This document shows positions 18,349-26,813 of a stretch of 64,000 nucleotides of DNA, one piece after another; position 1 is the stretch's first letter, and every line of letters starts with the position of its first letter. Origin of the DNA: Accumulibacter sp. Lineage in GTDB: Bacteria > Pseudomonadota > Gammaproteobacteria > Burkholderiales > Rhodocyclaceae. Under the pieces are notes generated by a model. It worked only from the letters and a program-made list of their open reading frames with translations. It did not search any database and was not told the DNA's origin. A program made the position numbers and the translations under genes. Location of the stretch: contig NZ_JAZKUG010000001.1 in NCBI RefSeq assembly GCF_036625195.1, positions 3,348,001 through 3,412,000 on the forward strand, in the 5' to 3' direction.

Positions 18349-19518
18349 GTGACCCTGGCCGAGGTCTTCCGCCGGCATGGGCCGGCGTACCTCGCCAACC
18401 AGGTCCTGTCGCCGGCCAGGGCCAAGGTCTGGCGGTCGATCGTCGCCTGTCGCACCGCTGTACTCGGCGGCCATGTCGAGACCTGCGACTGCTGCGGGGT
18501 CACGCGCCACGTGGATCACTCGTGCCGCAACCGGCACTGCCCGCAGTGCCAGACGCGAGCCAGGGAGGACTGGCTGGCGAAACGGCGCCAGGAGCTGTTG
18601 CCGGTGCCGTACTTCCATCTGGTGTTCACCCTGCCGCAGGCGCTGCACGCGCTGGTCGGACAACGTCCGCGGGTGATCTACGAGATGCTCTTCGGCGCGG
18701 CGGCGGCCACGCTCACCGAATTCGGTGCCAACCCCCCGCGCTGGCTGGGAGGAAAGCTGGCGTTCTCGCTGATCCTGCACACCTGGAAGCAGGATCTCGG
18801 GCGGCACGTGCATGTGCACGCCTTGGTCACCGGTGGGGCGTTGACGCCCGAAGGCGAATGGCGGTCGCCGACGCGCGGCTTCCTGCTTCCCGTTCGGGCG
18901 CTGTCACGGGTCTTCCGCGGCAAGTTCATCGCGGCTCTGAGCGAGGCCCGCGGCCCGCGCCAGCGCTTGACGGAATCGCTGGCCGACGAGAAGCTCTGGC
19001 AGCTTCTGCGTCAGCAGCTCTACGCGCACGACTGGGTGGTCTACGCGAAGCAGCCGCTCGGCGGGCCAGAGCAGGTCCTCGCATAGCTCGAATGCCTCGG
19101 TCGGTACACCCATCGCGTGGCAATCTCGAACGGTCGTCTCGCCGCCATGGACGAGACGACCGTCCGCTTCCGCGTGCGCGCGCCGCCTGGCAAACGCGTG
19201 CTCCGGCTGCCGGCGGCGGGATTCATCGAGCGCTTCCTGCTGCACGTGCTGCCGAGCGGCTGCAAGCGGATTCGGCACTACGGCCTGCTGGCGCCGGCGG
19301 CGAAGGCGACGAAGCTGGCGCTGGCGCGGCAGGCCTTGTCGGTGCCGGCACCTGATGCGGTGATCACGGCGACGGTGGAGGACTTCCTGCAGCGCGTCGG
19401 CCGAGCGGAGTGGGCGCGCTGTTCCCACTGCCACGACGGACGCTTCGTGCCGACGGCGGCGATTCCGGCCCTGCGTCAGGCCATGCCGCAGAGCGCCTCC
19501 GTTCGCGGGCCGCCATGA
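18349..19518 (+). pseudogene. IS91-family Y2 transposase, interrupted by an in-frame stop
   Basis: The frame starts with the zinc-finger of IS91 transposases (CDCCGVTRHVDHSCRNRHCPQC, about residues 45-66), then LPVPYFHLVFTLP and HVHVHALVTGG, the metal-binding HxH block. A TAG at 19084-19086 interrupts the same frame just before the catalytic segment. The following sequence reads CLGRYTHRVAISN, where relatives have Y-x3-Y, so the first catalytic Tyr appears to be Cys. The frame then continues to 19518 with the C-terminal zinc-binding CSHCHDG segment. Defective by both the stop and the lost Tyr. Confidence 0.8.
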
Positions 19519-19782
19519 ACACGGCTGCTGCTGGGCAAGGCGCTCCCCATGGGCGATGGCGGTTCGGGCTGCCAGGCGGTGCCTCGTCGTCTGCTTGCCG
19601 AGCGCTCCATTCTGCCGCAGCTTTCCGCGTGCCAGTTCGCCCGTTTCGTTCCGTTCACCGGCTCGCGAACGGCACGGAGCCGTTCGTCTGCCTCTGGTCA
19701 CGCCATCTGGGGCTTACCCGTGGCTTGACCCGCGGCGCGGGGGGCTTACAATCCCCATAAGTACCGCCGTCGAGGCGCTTCA
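19519..19782. other. Non-coding stretch between IS91 remnant and first attC
   Basis: About 260 bp with no supportable gene; probably the 3' non-coding end of the IS91-type element. The cassette gene that should precede the first attC-like site is absent. Confidence 0.5.
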
Positions 19783-19866
19783 GTCCAACGAGGTTTATCT
19801 GCCGCGGATGCACCAGCGGCAAGGCCGGACGCTTTCGGCGCGGCAGATAAACGCTATTCGTTAGGC
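19783..19866 (+). repeat. attC-like recombination site 1
   Basis: 84 bp bounded by GTCCAAC (fits RYYYAAC) and GTTAGGC (fits GTTRRRY). The arms are complementary over TTTATCTGCCGCG ... CGCGGCAGATAAA. It is identical to site 2 across the centre except for one base. It lies directly after the IS91 remnant. Confidence 0.8.
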
Positions 19867-19925
19867 GCCAGAAATTGCTAGGTCCGGTCGTCGCCGCTAC
19901 GATGCTTTCATCCTGAGGAGCCGAA

Positions 19926-20333
19926 ATGCGGAATGCCAACATTGCAGTCACCCTTGTAGTGCTCTTCGCTTCTGGGGGAGCACACGCTGCGGGCCTGTGC
20001 GAATACACCCCTTCCAGCTTGCTCGGCAAGACTACGGCAACGAGCGCTGGCGTCGGAGCAGCCGCAACTGCCGCGACTGGCATGGGCATGAAGGCAGCCG
20101 GTCTTTATGCCATTCAGAACGCTGTCTCTGGTGCTTGGATGCTCGGCTCTACAGCAGCAGGAGCGTCGGCGGCTGGCACAACTGGCATCCTTGCAGGCAC
20201 CGCCGGTGCAATTGGCACGGCGGGTGCCGTCGTCATGTCCACGCCTGTGATTGCTGCCGGCGCCGTTATCGCCGCCGGGATTGGGGCCTATGAAGGCGGC
20301 TGCTACTTGGTCGGCACCTCATCAAAGAAGTAG
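19926..20333 (+). CDS. Cassette-encoded small exported Gly/Ala-rich protein
   Basis: 135 residues: signal peptide (1-21, cleavage after AHA), two conserved-looking Cys near the ends of the mature part, and a hydrophobic Ala/Gly/Thr-rich central region that could form two or three membrane helices. No function recognised. ATG 19926 has GAGGAG five bases upstream. The gene fills an integron cassette that begins TTAGGCGCC (19861) and ends in attC 2, whose 5' core is the exact complement of that start. Confidence 0.75.
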   Translation: MRNANIAVTLVVLFASGGAHAAGLCEYTPSSLLGKTTATSAGVGAAATAATGMGMKAAGLYAIQNAVSGAWMLGSTAAGASAAGTTGILAGTAGAIGTAGAVVMSTPVIAAGAVIAAGIGAYEGGCYLVGTSSKK

Positions 20334-20368
20334 TTGCGTTGCAAAGCACTCCTCGCGGCAGTGCTGGC

Positions 20369-20456
20369 GCCTAACGAATAGCGTTTATCTGCCGCGGATG
20401 CTCCAGCGGCAAGGCCGGACGCTTTCGGCGCGGCAGATAAACGCTATTCGTTAGGG
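20369..20456 (+). repeat. attC-like recombination site 2
   Basis: 88 bp from GCCTAAC (fits RYYYAAC) to GTTAGGG. The two arms are perfect inverted repeats of about 27 bp (CTAACGAATAGCGTTTATCT and its complement, then GCCGCG). The 5' arm continues GGCGCCTAAC, the exact complement of the first bases of its own cassette (GTTAGGCGCC at 19860), as expected when a circular cassette has been integrated. Confidence 0.85.
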
Positions 20457-20551
20457 GTTAAAGATCGCTCTTGACTCGCAGTCCTCGGAGTACTATAGTG
20501 CTCGCAATGCGACGAGACATTGGGTCACGCGCAATTTTTCAGGAGCGAACC

Positions 20552-20947
20552 ATGCATACCGTTGAAGTCGACTTCGACGTTTTCAAACAGCTCACCGTCC
20601 GCAGGGCAACGGAAGATGTCAGCTACAACGACGTCATTCGCGAGCTTCTTGGCCTCGGCCAAGGCAAGGCGAGTACTGCGAAGGAAACATCCGGCCCATC
20701 CCCAGACGATTGGGTTGCTAAAGGGGTTCGGTTTCCCGCAGGCACCGAGTTTCGAGCTACCTACAAAGGCCAAGTTCGCACTGGCCGCGTTGAAGGTGGC
20801 GCGCTTGTAGTCAACGGGCAGCACTATGACTCTCCGTCAGCCGCCGCAGTAGCTGTAACAGGTAGCCCTGTGAATGGTTGGCGCTTCTGGGAGTGTCGCC
20901 TTCCTGGCAAGTCCTCGTGGCAACTCATCGAGAGCCTTCGCCGGTGA
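20552..20947 (+). CDS. Cassette protein with SeqA-N-like and RAMA/DUF4357-like domains
   Basis: 131 residues. The first 35 (VEVDFDVFKQLTVRRATEDV then SYNDVIRELL) resemble the ribbon-helix-helix dimerisation domain of SeqA. After a linker, residues 60-131 (TGRVEGGALVVNGQHYDSPS with AAAVAVTG and NGWRFWECR) match the 'SPSAAA ... NGWxFW' pattern shared by RAMA and DUF4357 domains, found in restriction/methylation-linked proteins. ATG 20552 is preferred over an upstream in-frame ATG because AGGAG lies seven bases before it. Probably DNA-binding; role unknown. It occupies a complete cassette (20451-21017). Confidence 0.7.
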   Translation: MHTVEVDFDVFKQLTVRRATEDVSYNDVIRELLGLGQGKASTAKETSGPSPDDWVAKGVRFPAGTEFRATYKGQVRTGRVEGGALVVNGQHYDSPSAAAVAVTGSPVNGWRFWECRLPGKSSWQLIESLRR

Positions 20948-20953
20948 GCTAAC

Positions 20954-21023
20954 CCCTAACACTGCGCTCCAAAGGACGGTGCGCGATAAAGCCGCGCAGC
21001 GCCCCTGAGCTTAGACGTTAGGC
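20954..21023 (+). repeat. attC-like recombination site 3
   Basis: 70 bp from CCCTAAC to GTTAGGC with imperfect inner inverted arms (ACTGCGCTCC ... GCGCAGCGCCCC), a different family from sites 1 and 2. Its 5' core CCCCTAAC is the exact complement of the start of its own cassette (GTTAGGGG at 20450), supporting a real cassette boundary. Confidence 0.8.
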
Positions 21024-21034
21024 CACATAACCCC

Positions 21035-21176
21035 ATGATCCCCGGCTCACCCGAATTCAGTGCAACCGTAGCGCTTTTCGCCGCCGTCGTCTCTGCAGTC
21101 GGCGCGCTTATCGCCTTCTTCGACCAAACGGGACTACCGAGCCTTGCGCCGCGGCAGGAATTTGCTTCATCGAACC
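21035..21176 (+). pseudogene. Truncated cassette ORF with N-terminal membrane segment
   Basis: The third cassette opens with an ATG 11 bp after attC 3. It encodes one clear hydrophobic helix (VALFAAVVSAVGALIAFF) and then runs, at about codon 47, into a group II intron-tail-like sequence. The reading frame continues to a stop at 21256 only by chance. The original protein is unknown. Confidence 0.5.
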
Positions 21177-21250
21177 GCCGGATACGTGACCGGTTCGTCC
21201 GGTGGTGTGGGAGGGGGAGGCAGCGAGGCTTTCTCCTCTCCCGATTGGGC
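21177..21250 (+). mobile_element. Group II intron 3'-end-like fragment (domains V-VI), copy 1
   Basis: GCCGGATACGTGACC... with TCGTCCGGT can fold as a domain V hairpin: GCCGGA pairs with TCCGGT, with a two-base CG bulge on the 3' side. It is followed by a G-rich/C-rich hairpin ending in CCCGATTGG, as in domain VI of class C introns. Almost the same 73-bp sequence recurs at 22058-22130. No intron-encoded reverse transcriptase is present, so this is only a tail. Confidence 0.5.
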
Positions 21251-21260
21251 GTCTGAAACC

Positions 21261-21902
21261 GTGACTACGCAGTTCATCGCCGCATTCCGGAACGCAACAT
21301 CGCCCGAAGCCCGAGGGAAGTTTCTCTCCAGGGTCTTCGGCATCTTCTCAGAGGAAATCGTGCGCATCTGGGCTGCCGATCCGCGGTCACCATACGAGGA
21401 CTTGGGTCGCCCCACACTTCGGAAGGAAGGTGAAGTGTCCGGTTCCACGCTCGACTTCACTTTTCGGAGCAGACAAACTGGGAGCATCTACCCCGCCGAG
21501 TTGAAGTGCGAAATCGAGTATCAGGACTACAAGTACTTCGTTCTGGCAGAGACCCGCCAGCTCGACCATCACACCAAACCAGCATTCGCTGCACTACTTG
21601 CGGCTGCGCTCAAGCAGCCTGGGCTACACGCTTACGTTCGCCGGCGCGAGGTTCCGATTGACGGAGCAATTCTTGTTTGGGGTGCGGCTACAGACGAAGG
21701 TCGAGCCGCAGTTGTCCGTGAACGGGGTTTCTTTGCCGTTCTAACCATCGGCGAAATCATTGCCGACCTTCAGTCTTGGGGAAGTGAGCCCTATCGGGCG
21801 TTTCTGGCAGCCCGCCGGGCGTGGTCCAACGAGTTGTATGACGCTCTTCTTCCGAATCACGCAGACGCCGAACCTCATGACGCGCGAGATTTCCGAGTCT
21901 GA
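21261..21902 (+). CDS. Hypothetical protein, possibly nuclease-like
   Basis: About 213 residues if started at GTG 21261, just after the intron-like tail; an upstream in-frame start would run through that tail and is unlikely. No clear ribosome site. Soluble, mixed alpha/beta. The segment GSIYPAELKCEIEYQDYKYF, with acidic residues and E-x-K, is suggestive of a restriction-like fold but too weak to call. Base composition is lower in GC than the core genes, consistent with cassette or transferred DNA. The 3' end overlaps the next small gene by 26 bp. Confidence 0.55.
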   Translation: MTTQFIAAFRNATSPEARGKFLSRVFGIFSEEIVRIWAADPRSPYEDLGRPTLRKEGEVSGSTLDFTFRSRQTGSIYPAELKCEIEYQDYKYFVLAETRQLDHHTKPAFAALLAAALKQPGLHAYVRRREVPIDGAILVWGAATDEGRAAVVRERGFFAVLTIGEIIADLQSWGSEPYRAFLAARRAWSNELYDALLPNHADAEPHDARDFRV

Positions 21903-22059
21903 CTGGCAGCTGTTTCGCAAGCTGCATGCCGTTGCCCTTGAACGCTTCTGCGCCCGGCTGCTGAACGAAATCGACGCCGCCAGGACTGCCGCGGAGACCG
22001 GTTCGCATCAACGCTACCTTGACATCTGCAGGATCATCGAACGGGGAAGCCAGGAGTAG
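21877..22059 (+). CDS. Small conserved hypothetical protein
   Basis: 60 residues, helical and charged (MTREISESDWQLFRKLHAVA, then LERFCARLLNEI). It looks like a widespread family of short proteins of unknown function found with accessory genes. It starts within the end of the preceding gene. Its stop codon is the first base triplet of the second intron-tail-like fragment, so the C-terminus may have been reset by that insertion. Confidence 0.6.
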   Translation: MTREISESDWQLFRKLHAVALERFCARLLNEIDAARTAAETGSHQRYLDICRIIERGSQE

Positions 22060-22130
22060 CCGGATACGTGACCCGTTCGTCCGGTGGTGTGGGAGCGGGA
22101 GGCCGCGAGGCCTTCTCCCATCCCGATTGG
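22058..22130 (+). mobile_element. Group II intron 3'-end-like fragment (domains V-VI), copy 2
   Basis: AGCCGGATACGTGACCCGTT then CGTCCGGT forms the domain V-like hairpin with the catalytic AGC triad at its base. It is followed by GGAGGCC-GCGA-GGCCTTC with a GNRA loop and CTCCC-A-TCCCGAT, where the unpaired A sits seven bases from an AT end, as the domain VI branch point does. Nearly identical to copy 1. Confidence 0.55.
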
Positions 22131-22193
22131 ACGCCACCAACACGAATTCTCGGCGTGCTTGCCAGGGTGTAGCCTTTGAGCTACATTGCACCA

Positions 22194-22487
22194 ATGCGAG
22201 TCGAGAAGACCGATGATTACCGCGCCTGGATCGACGGCCTGAAGGATCTGGCCGCAAGGGCTCGCGTGCTGATGCGCGTTGATCGTCTGATTCACGGAAA
22301 TCCCGGTACACATCGAGATCTCACTGAGGGTGTTTCGGAGCTCAAGGTCGATGTTGGTCCTGGATACAGGGTTTACTACTCTCTTCGCGGCGACAGGCTC
22401 CTTCTGTTGCTGGCGGGCGGCGACAAGTCAACCCAGGCAAAGGACATTGCCAAAGCACTATTGCTCAATCGGAAATATTTGGAGTAG
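22194..22487 (+). CDS. HigB/RelE-type toxin (addiction module killer protein)
   Basis: 97 residues: KTDDYRAWIDGLKDLAARAR, LTEGVSELKVDVGPGYRVYY and LLLLLAGGDKSTQ are hallmarks of the RelE-fold 'addiction module killer protein' family, ribosome-dependent or free mRNA interferases. ATG 22194 follows the second intron-like tail by about 60 bp. It ends five bases before the antitoxin start; toxin-first order is typical of HigBA-like pairs. Appears intact. Confidence 0.85.
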   Translation: MRVEKTDDYRAWIDGLKDLAARARVLMRVDRLIHGNPGTHRDLTEGVSELKVDVGPGYRVYYSLRGDRLLLLLAGGDKSTQAKDIAKALLLNRKYLE

Positions 22488-22492
22488 TGGTC

Positions 22493-22822
22493 ATGGTCAA
22501 GGCAAGTACGAAGAAATCTGGCAATACAAAGACGACACCTTATGATGTGTCGGAACACCTGCGCACGCCGGAAGAGATGGCCGCATATCTGGACGCATGG
22601 TTTGAAGAAGCGCCTGAAGACGCAGCAGGAATTGCCCGTGCTCTCGGCGACATCGCTCGTGCCAAAGGTATGTCACAAGTAGCCAAGGATGCTGGCCTCA
22701 GTCGCGAGAGCCTGTACCGAGCACTGAGCGCGGAAGGAAATCCTAGCTTCGCAACCGTTCTCAAGGTAGCCAAGGCACTTGGAGTGAGGCTTCATGCTCA
22801 GGCATTACCGAGTGGCGTCTAA
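22493..22822 (+). CDS. HigA-like antitoxin
   Basis: 109 residues. The N-terminal half is acidic (YLDAWFEEAPEDAAGIARAL), and the C-terminal half is a lambda-repressor-type helix-turn-helix (AKGMSQVAKDAGLSRESLYR). This matches the antidote protein that partners the killer family encoded directly upstream. ATG 22493 is preceded by GGAG; a GTG six bases earlier overlaps the toxin stop. It likely autoregulates the pair. Confidence 0.85.
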   Translation: MVKASTKKSGNTKTTPYDVSEHLRTPEEMAAYLDAWFEEAPEDAAGIARALGDIARAKGMSQVAKDAGLSRESLYRALSAEGNPSFATVLKVAKALGVRLHAQALPSGV

Positions 22823-23186
22823 CGAGTAAGTCAACCTACCACGCCGCAGCGGTGCCGCATGACGCCCGACCCTGCAGTCAACCGGGCCTTGCACAAGCAT
22901 CGCATTGCAGCGTACTCGCTTCGCTCACCGCTGAACCTGCAATTCGGCCTCCAGAGGCAAGAACCCGCGCGCACCTTGAGCGCTGACTCTGGTGTGGCTG
23001 GATTGAAGAATGCGCATCGAGTTCGACCCAGACGAGGACATTGCGAATCACTCGAAGCACAACGGGAATCTTGGAAGACAGTCCAGGGTTTCCAGAACAA
23101 GCGGAATTCATGAAGCGCAGAGTCCAGGTCGGAACCGGCCGCCGCGCGGCTTTTCCCCATCCCGATCATGCACGAAGGACAACGAG
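22823..23186. other. Degraded accessory DNA
   Basis: About 360 bp without an intact gene. It contains a short BrnT-like start (23010) and, at about 23131-23167, CCGGCCGCCGCGCGGC followed by TTTTCCCCATCCCGATC, which resembles only the last part of the intron tails. Confidence 0.5.
23010..23069 (+). pseudogene. BrnT-like toxin 5' fragment
   Basis: An ATG opens MRIEFDPDEDIANHSKHNG, the characteristic first 20 residues of BrnT ribonuclease toxins (M-x-IEFDP-x2-D-x-AN-x2-KH). The similarity ends at once and no BrnA follows, so only a scrap is left. The frame happens to stay open into the downstream hydrolase gene. Confidence 0.5.
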
Positions 23187-23978
23187 ATGGCTGTCGCAGT
23201 GAATGATTGCTTGGTCGAGGTGGCTGGCGGGCAGGTATTCGTTCGCCACTGGCAGCCCGATGGCGCCACGCATGCGCCGATCGTCCTGCTGCACGACTCG
23301 CTGGGTTCGGTCGAACAGTGGCGCAGTTTCCCGGCGACCTTGGCCGCGAGGACAGGCCGCCCGGTCCTGGCGTATGACCGCCTTGGATTTGGCCAGTCGA
23401 GCAGCCGGACGACGCCTGCGGACCGCGGCTTCATCGACGACGAGGCACGGCTTCATTGGCCGGCCATTGCCGATGCTCTTGGGCTCTGCGAGTACGTGCT
23501 TTTCGGCCATAGCGTCGGTGGCGGCATGGCGTTGGTCGCGGCCTCTGTTGCGGAAAATCGCTGCGTGGCGGTCATCACCGAGTCCGCGCAGGCATTCGTC
23601 GAGGAGCGAACGCTGTGCGGCATCCGGCAGGCCATGCAGTCCTTTGCCGACCACCGCCAGTTCTCCCGGATCGTCAGGTGGCACGGGCAGAGCGCGCGCT
23701 GGGTACTGGATGCCTGGACCGAGGTCTGGCTGTCTCCAGAGTTTCGTGCGTGGTCGCTGGATCCCTACCTGGCGCAGGTGCATTGCCCGGTGCTCGCGAT
23801 TCACGGCGATTCGGATGAGTTCGGATCCGCTGCGTTCCCGCGCCGCATTGCGGAAGGTGTCAGCGGGCCGGCAAGAATGGAGATGCTTGATGCGTGTGGC
23901 CACACTCCGCACCGCGAGAGGGAAGACGAGGTGCTGTCCCTCGTCTCCTCGTTCCTGGCTGAAAATGCGGTTCCGTAG
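23187..23978 (+). CDS. Alpha/beta-fold hydrolase
   Basis: 263 residues with the complete hydrolase layout: oxyanion strand LLHDSLGS (about 35), nucleophile elbow GHSVGG (Ser about 108), acid HGDSDEFG (about 212) and histidine GHTPHRE (about 243). Probably a small-ester or C-C bond hydrolase; substrate not readable. ATG 23187 has AAGGA six bases upstream. The upstream extension of the frame belongs to degraded DNA. First gene of core-like composition after the accessory region. Confidence 0.8.
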   Translation: MAVAVNDCLVEVAGGQVFVRHWQPDGATHAPIVLLHDSLGSVEQWRSFPATLAARTGRPVLAYDRLGFGQSSSRTTPADRGFIDDEARLHWPAIADALGLCEYVLFGHSVGGGMALVAASVAENRCVAVITESAQAFVEERTLCGIRQAMQSFADHRQFSRIVRWHGQSARWVLDAWTEVWLSPEFRAWSLDPYLAQVHCPVLAIHGDSDEFGSAAFPRRIAEGVSGPARMEMLDACGHTPHREREDEVLSLVSSFLAENAVP

Positions 23979-24131
23979 GTGGATTCTGCGCCAGAATGCT
24001 GAGGGCGCATCGGGCACTGCAGCCGCTGCAGCCGTGCGACGGATGCAGTGCCCATCTCGCCACCGTTGGAGCAAACATCGAAGGCACCGCGCCGGCCGTC
24101 GCGTCGGCGCTGCCGTCAAGGGAGGATGAGC

Positions 24132-24467
24132 ATGCGCTTGAATCGTTGCATCCCGTCGCGGGTGCTGCTGTGCGCGGCCATCGCGGTCGCCGGTCTGCCG
24201 CCGCTGCAGGCGCAGGAATATCGCCGTGATGGCTCGGTGCGCCCGGAGCGGGTGCTGTCGCCCGATGAAAGCGTCGGCGAGCCGGCGCTCTCGCCCGGGG
24301 CAGTCCGTCCGGACAGGGCCCTGGCACCCGATCAGACCGATTCCGGACCGGTGTGGTCGCCGGGCGCGGTGCGGCCCGACCGGGCGCTCCCGCCCGACGA
24401 GACCGGCGCATCACCGGTGCTTTCACCCGACGCAGTGCCACCGGATCCGGCGTTGCCGCCAGACTAG
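24132..24467 (+). CDS. Small secreted proline-rich repeat protein
   Basis: 111 residues: signal peptide (1-26, ending LQAQ), then four imperfect repeats of about 19 residues with the pattern S/A-PGAVRPDRAL-x-PD-E/Q-T. Acidic, Pro-rich, probably disordered in the periplasm. ATG 24132 has GGAGG at ideal spacing; an ATG six bases earlier sits on the site itself. No family recognised. It converges on the hydrolase gene, with the ends overlapping by 4 bp. Confidence 0.55.
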   Translation: MRLNRCIPSRVLLCAAIAVAGLPPLQAQEYRRDGSVRPERVLSPDESVGEPALSPGAVRPDRALAPDQTDSGPVWSPGAVRPDRALPPDETGASPVLSPDAVPPDPALPPD

Positions 24468-25161
24468 CCGGCCGCCGGCGTCACGGTGGCAGGTGCCGGG
24501 TTGGCGGCGGGCAGGCGGTCGATGAACCAGCGCGCGGTGGCGCGCGCGACCCGCTCGAAGGCCGCTGCCGAAGTGGGCGAGTCGGCCGCGGCAGCCAGGG
24601 TCTGCAGTTCGTGCGGGCAGGCCAGTTGGCGCAGCGCGCGGCGGTTGCTCGTCGTGCTGCGCTCGTCGTTCTCATCGACGAGGACCAGCAGCGGCGCGGC
24701 CAGCGAGCGCAGGTAGAGGGCGCCGGCGAGATCGATCAGCCCGCCGCGGCAGACGAGCGCGTAGATGTCGTGATCGCGCAGCGCGGCGACGCGCAGCACG
24801 ACGGGCGAGCAGTCACCGGCGGCACTGAGGCCGATCGGCAGCGGCGGCAGTTCACCGAGCAGCATCCGCTGCTTGAGCAGCGCCAGGCCGTCGAGCAGAC
24901 GGCGGGCGAGCAGGGAGACGTTGTGCTGCAGATCGGCGAAACGCTCTTCCGCCGGCGTCAGCAGATCGAGCGTCAGGGTGCCGATGCCGGCATGCTGCAG
25001 GATGACGGCGAGGGCATCGTCACGTGCTGCCGGTGCCGGCCCGGCGTGCGTCAGCACGACCAGTGCGCAGAGCCGCGCCGGCAGCGTCAGCAATCCCTGC
25101 AGCGAGCCCTGGCCGGCGGCGATGGCGATCGGCGTCTGGCCCGGGAAGGCGAACGCGCCGG

Positions 25162-25165
<4 letters not shown>
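24464..25165 (-). CDS. Dienelactone-hydrolase-like alpha/beta hydrolase
   Basis: 233 residues. Nucleophile elbow GLSAAG near residue 113 and a DEND acid turn near 165 fit a small alpha/beta hydrolase resembling those often fused or linked to phosphoribosyltransferases. The C-terminus is Pro/Ala-rich. It starts with an ATG overlapping the stop of the radical SAM gene (ATGA), so it is the last gene of the AmmeMemoRadiSam operon. Confidence 0.65.
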
Positions 25166-26255
<1,090 letters not shown>

Positions 26256-26271
<16 letters not shown>

Positions 26272-26813
26272 TTGCGTACTCCGTAACGGGCGAGAGTGAC
26301 TTCTGGATGCCAGAAGTCGGCCGGCAGCCCGGCCTTGAGCTTCAGTTGCGCGAGGAACTGGCGTGCATCGGGGAGTGACTCCCAGACCTGCGGCAGGAAG
26401 GTGGCGCGTCGCTGCCGATAGCCGAGGACCAGGCCATCGACGCCCGGCCGCAGGCGGGCGATGGCGTCGGCCTCATCGGCGACCGGGAAGGGTTCGGGTG
26501 GCGTCAGCAGCGAGACCTCGACGCGCGTCGTGGCGAACTCGTCGGCGGTCAGCGGCGCAAAGCGGTGGTCGCGGAAGGCGGCGGCGAGGGCGTTCTCGCC
26601 GACATCGAGCAGCAGTGGCCGGTGCGCCTCGAGGCTGCCGATGCAGCCGCGCAACTGGCCGTTGCGGGTCAGGGTGACGAAGGTGGCGGCCGGCTCGGCC
26701 AGTTCGGGCAGTTCGCCGGGTGGCCGCGTCGGCAGGCGGAAGTGGTGCGCGATCGCGTTGCGGGCGATGGTCAGCAGGGCTGCGCCGAGGCGGTCGACGG
26801 GATCACTGGGCAC
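26256..26813 (-). CDS. amrA: AmmeMemoRadiSam system protein A (AMMECR1 domain)
   Basis: 185 residues. The signature of AMMECR1 proteins, LRGCIGSLEA, is present at about 54-63, with FRDHRFAPLT and a terminal WHPEVTLARYGV. Function unknown; it belongs with the MEMO-like and radical SAM proteins on either side. It overlaps the amrB end by 11 bp and amrS by 16 bp, so the set is translationally coupled. Confidence 0.9.

Larger units (their letters stand above)
17943..19782 (+). mobile_element. Decayed IS91-family element with accessory tyrosine recombinase
   Basis: Two adjacent remnants in the order recombinase then Y2-type transposase, the arrangement of IS91 relatives that carry an integrase. 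Both genes are defective. Upstream it interrupts a toxin gene; downstream, after about 260 bp of non-coding sequence, it abuts the first attC-like site. IS91 relatives move by rolling circle and leave no target duplication, so the exact ends cannot be fixed by eye. Confidence 0.7.

Noticed and set aside
22816..22900. A fourth attC site starting GTCTAAC
   Set aside because: The 5' core fits RYYYAAC, but no matching GTTRRRY or inverted arm follows, and it is not complementary to the start of cassette 3 (TTAGGCC).
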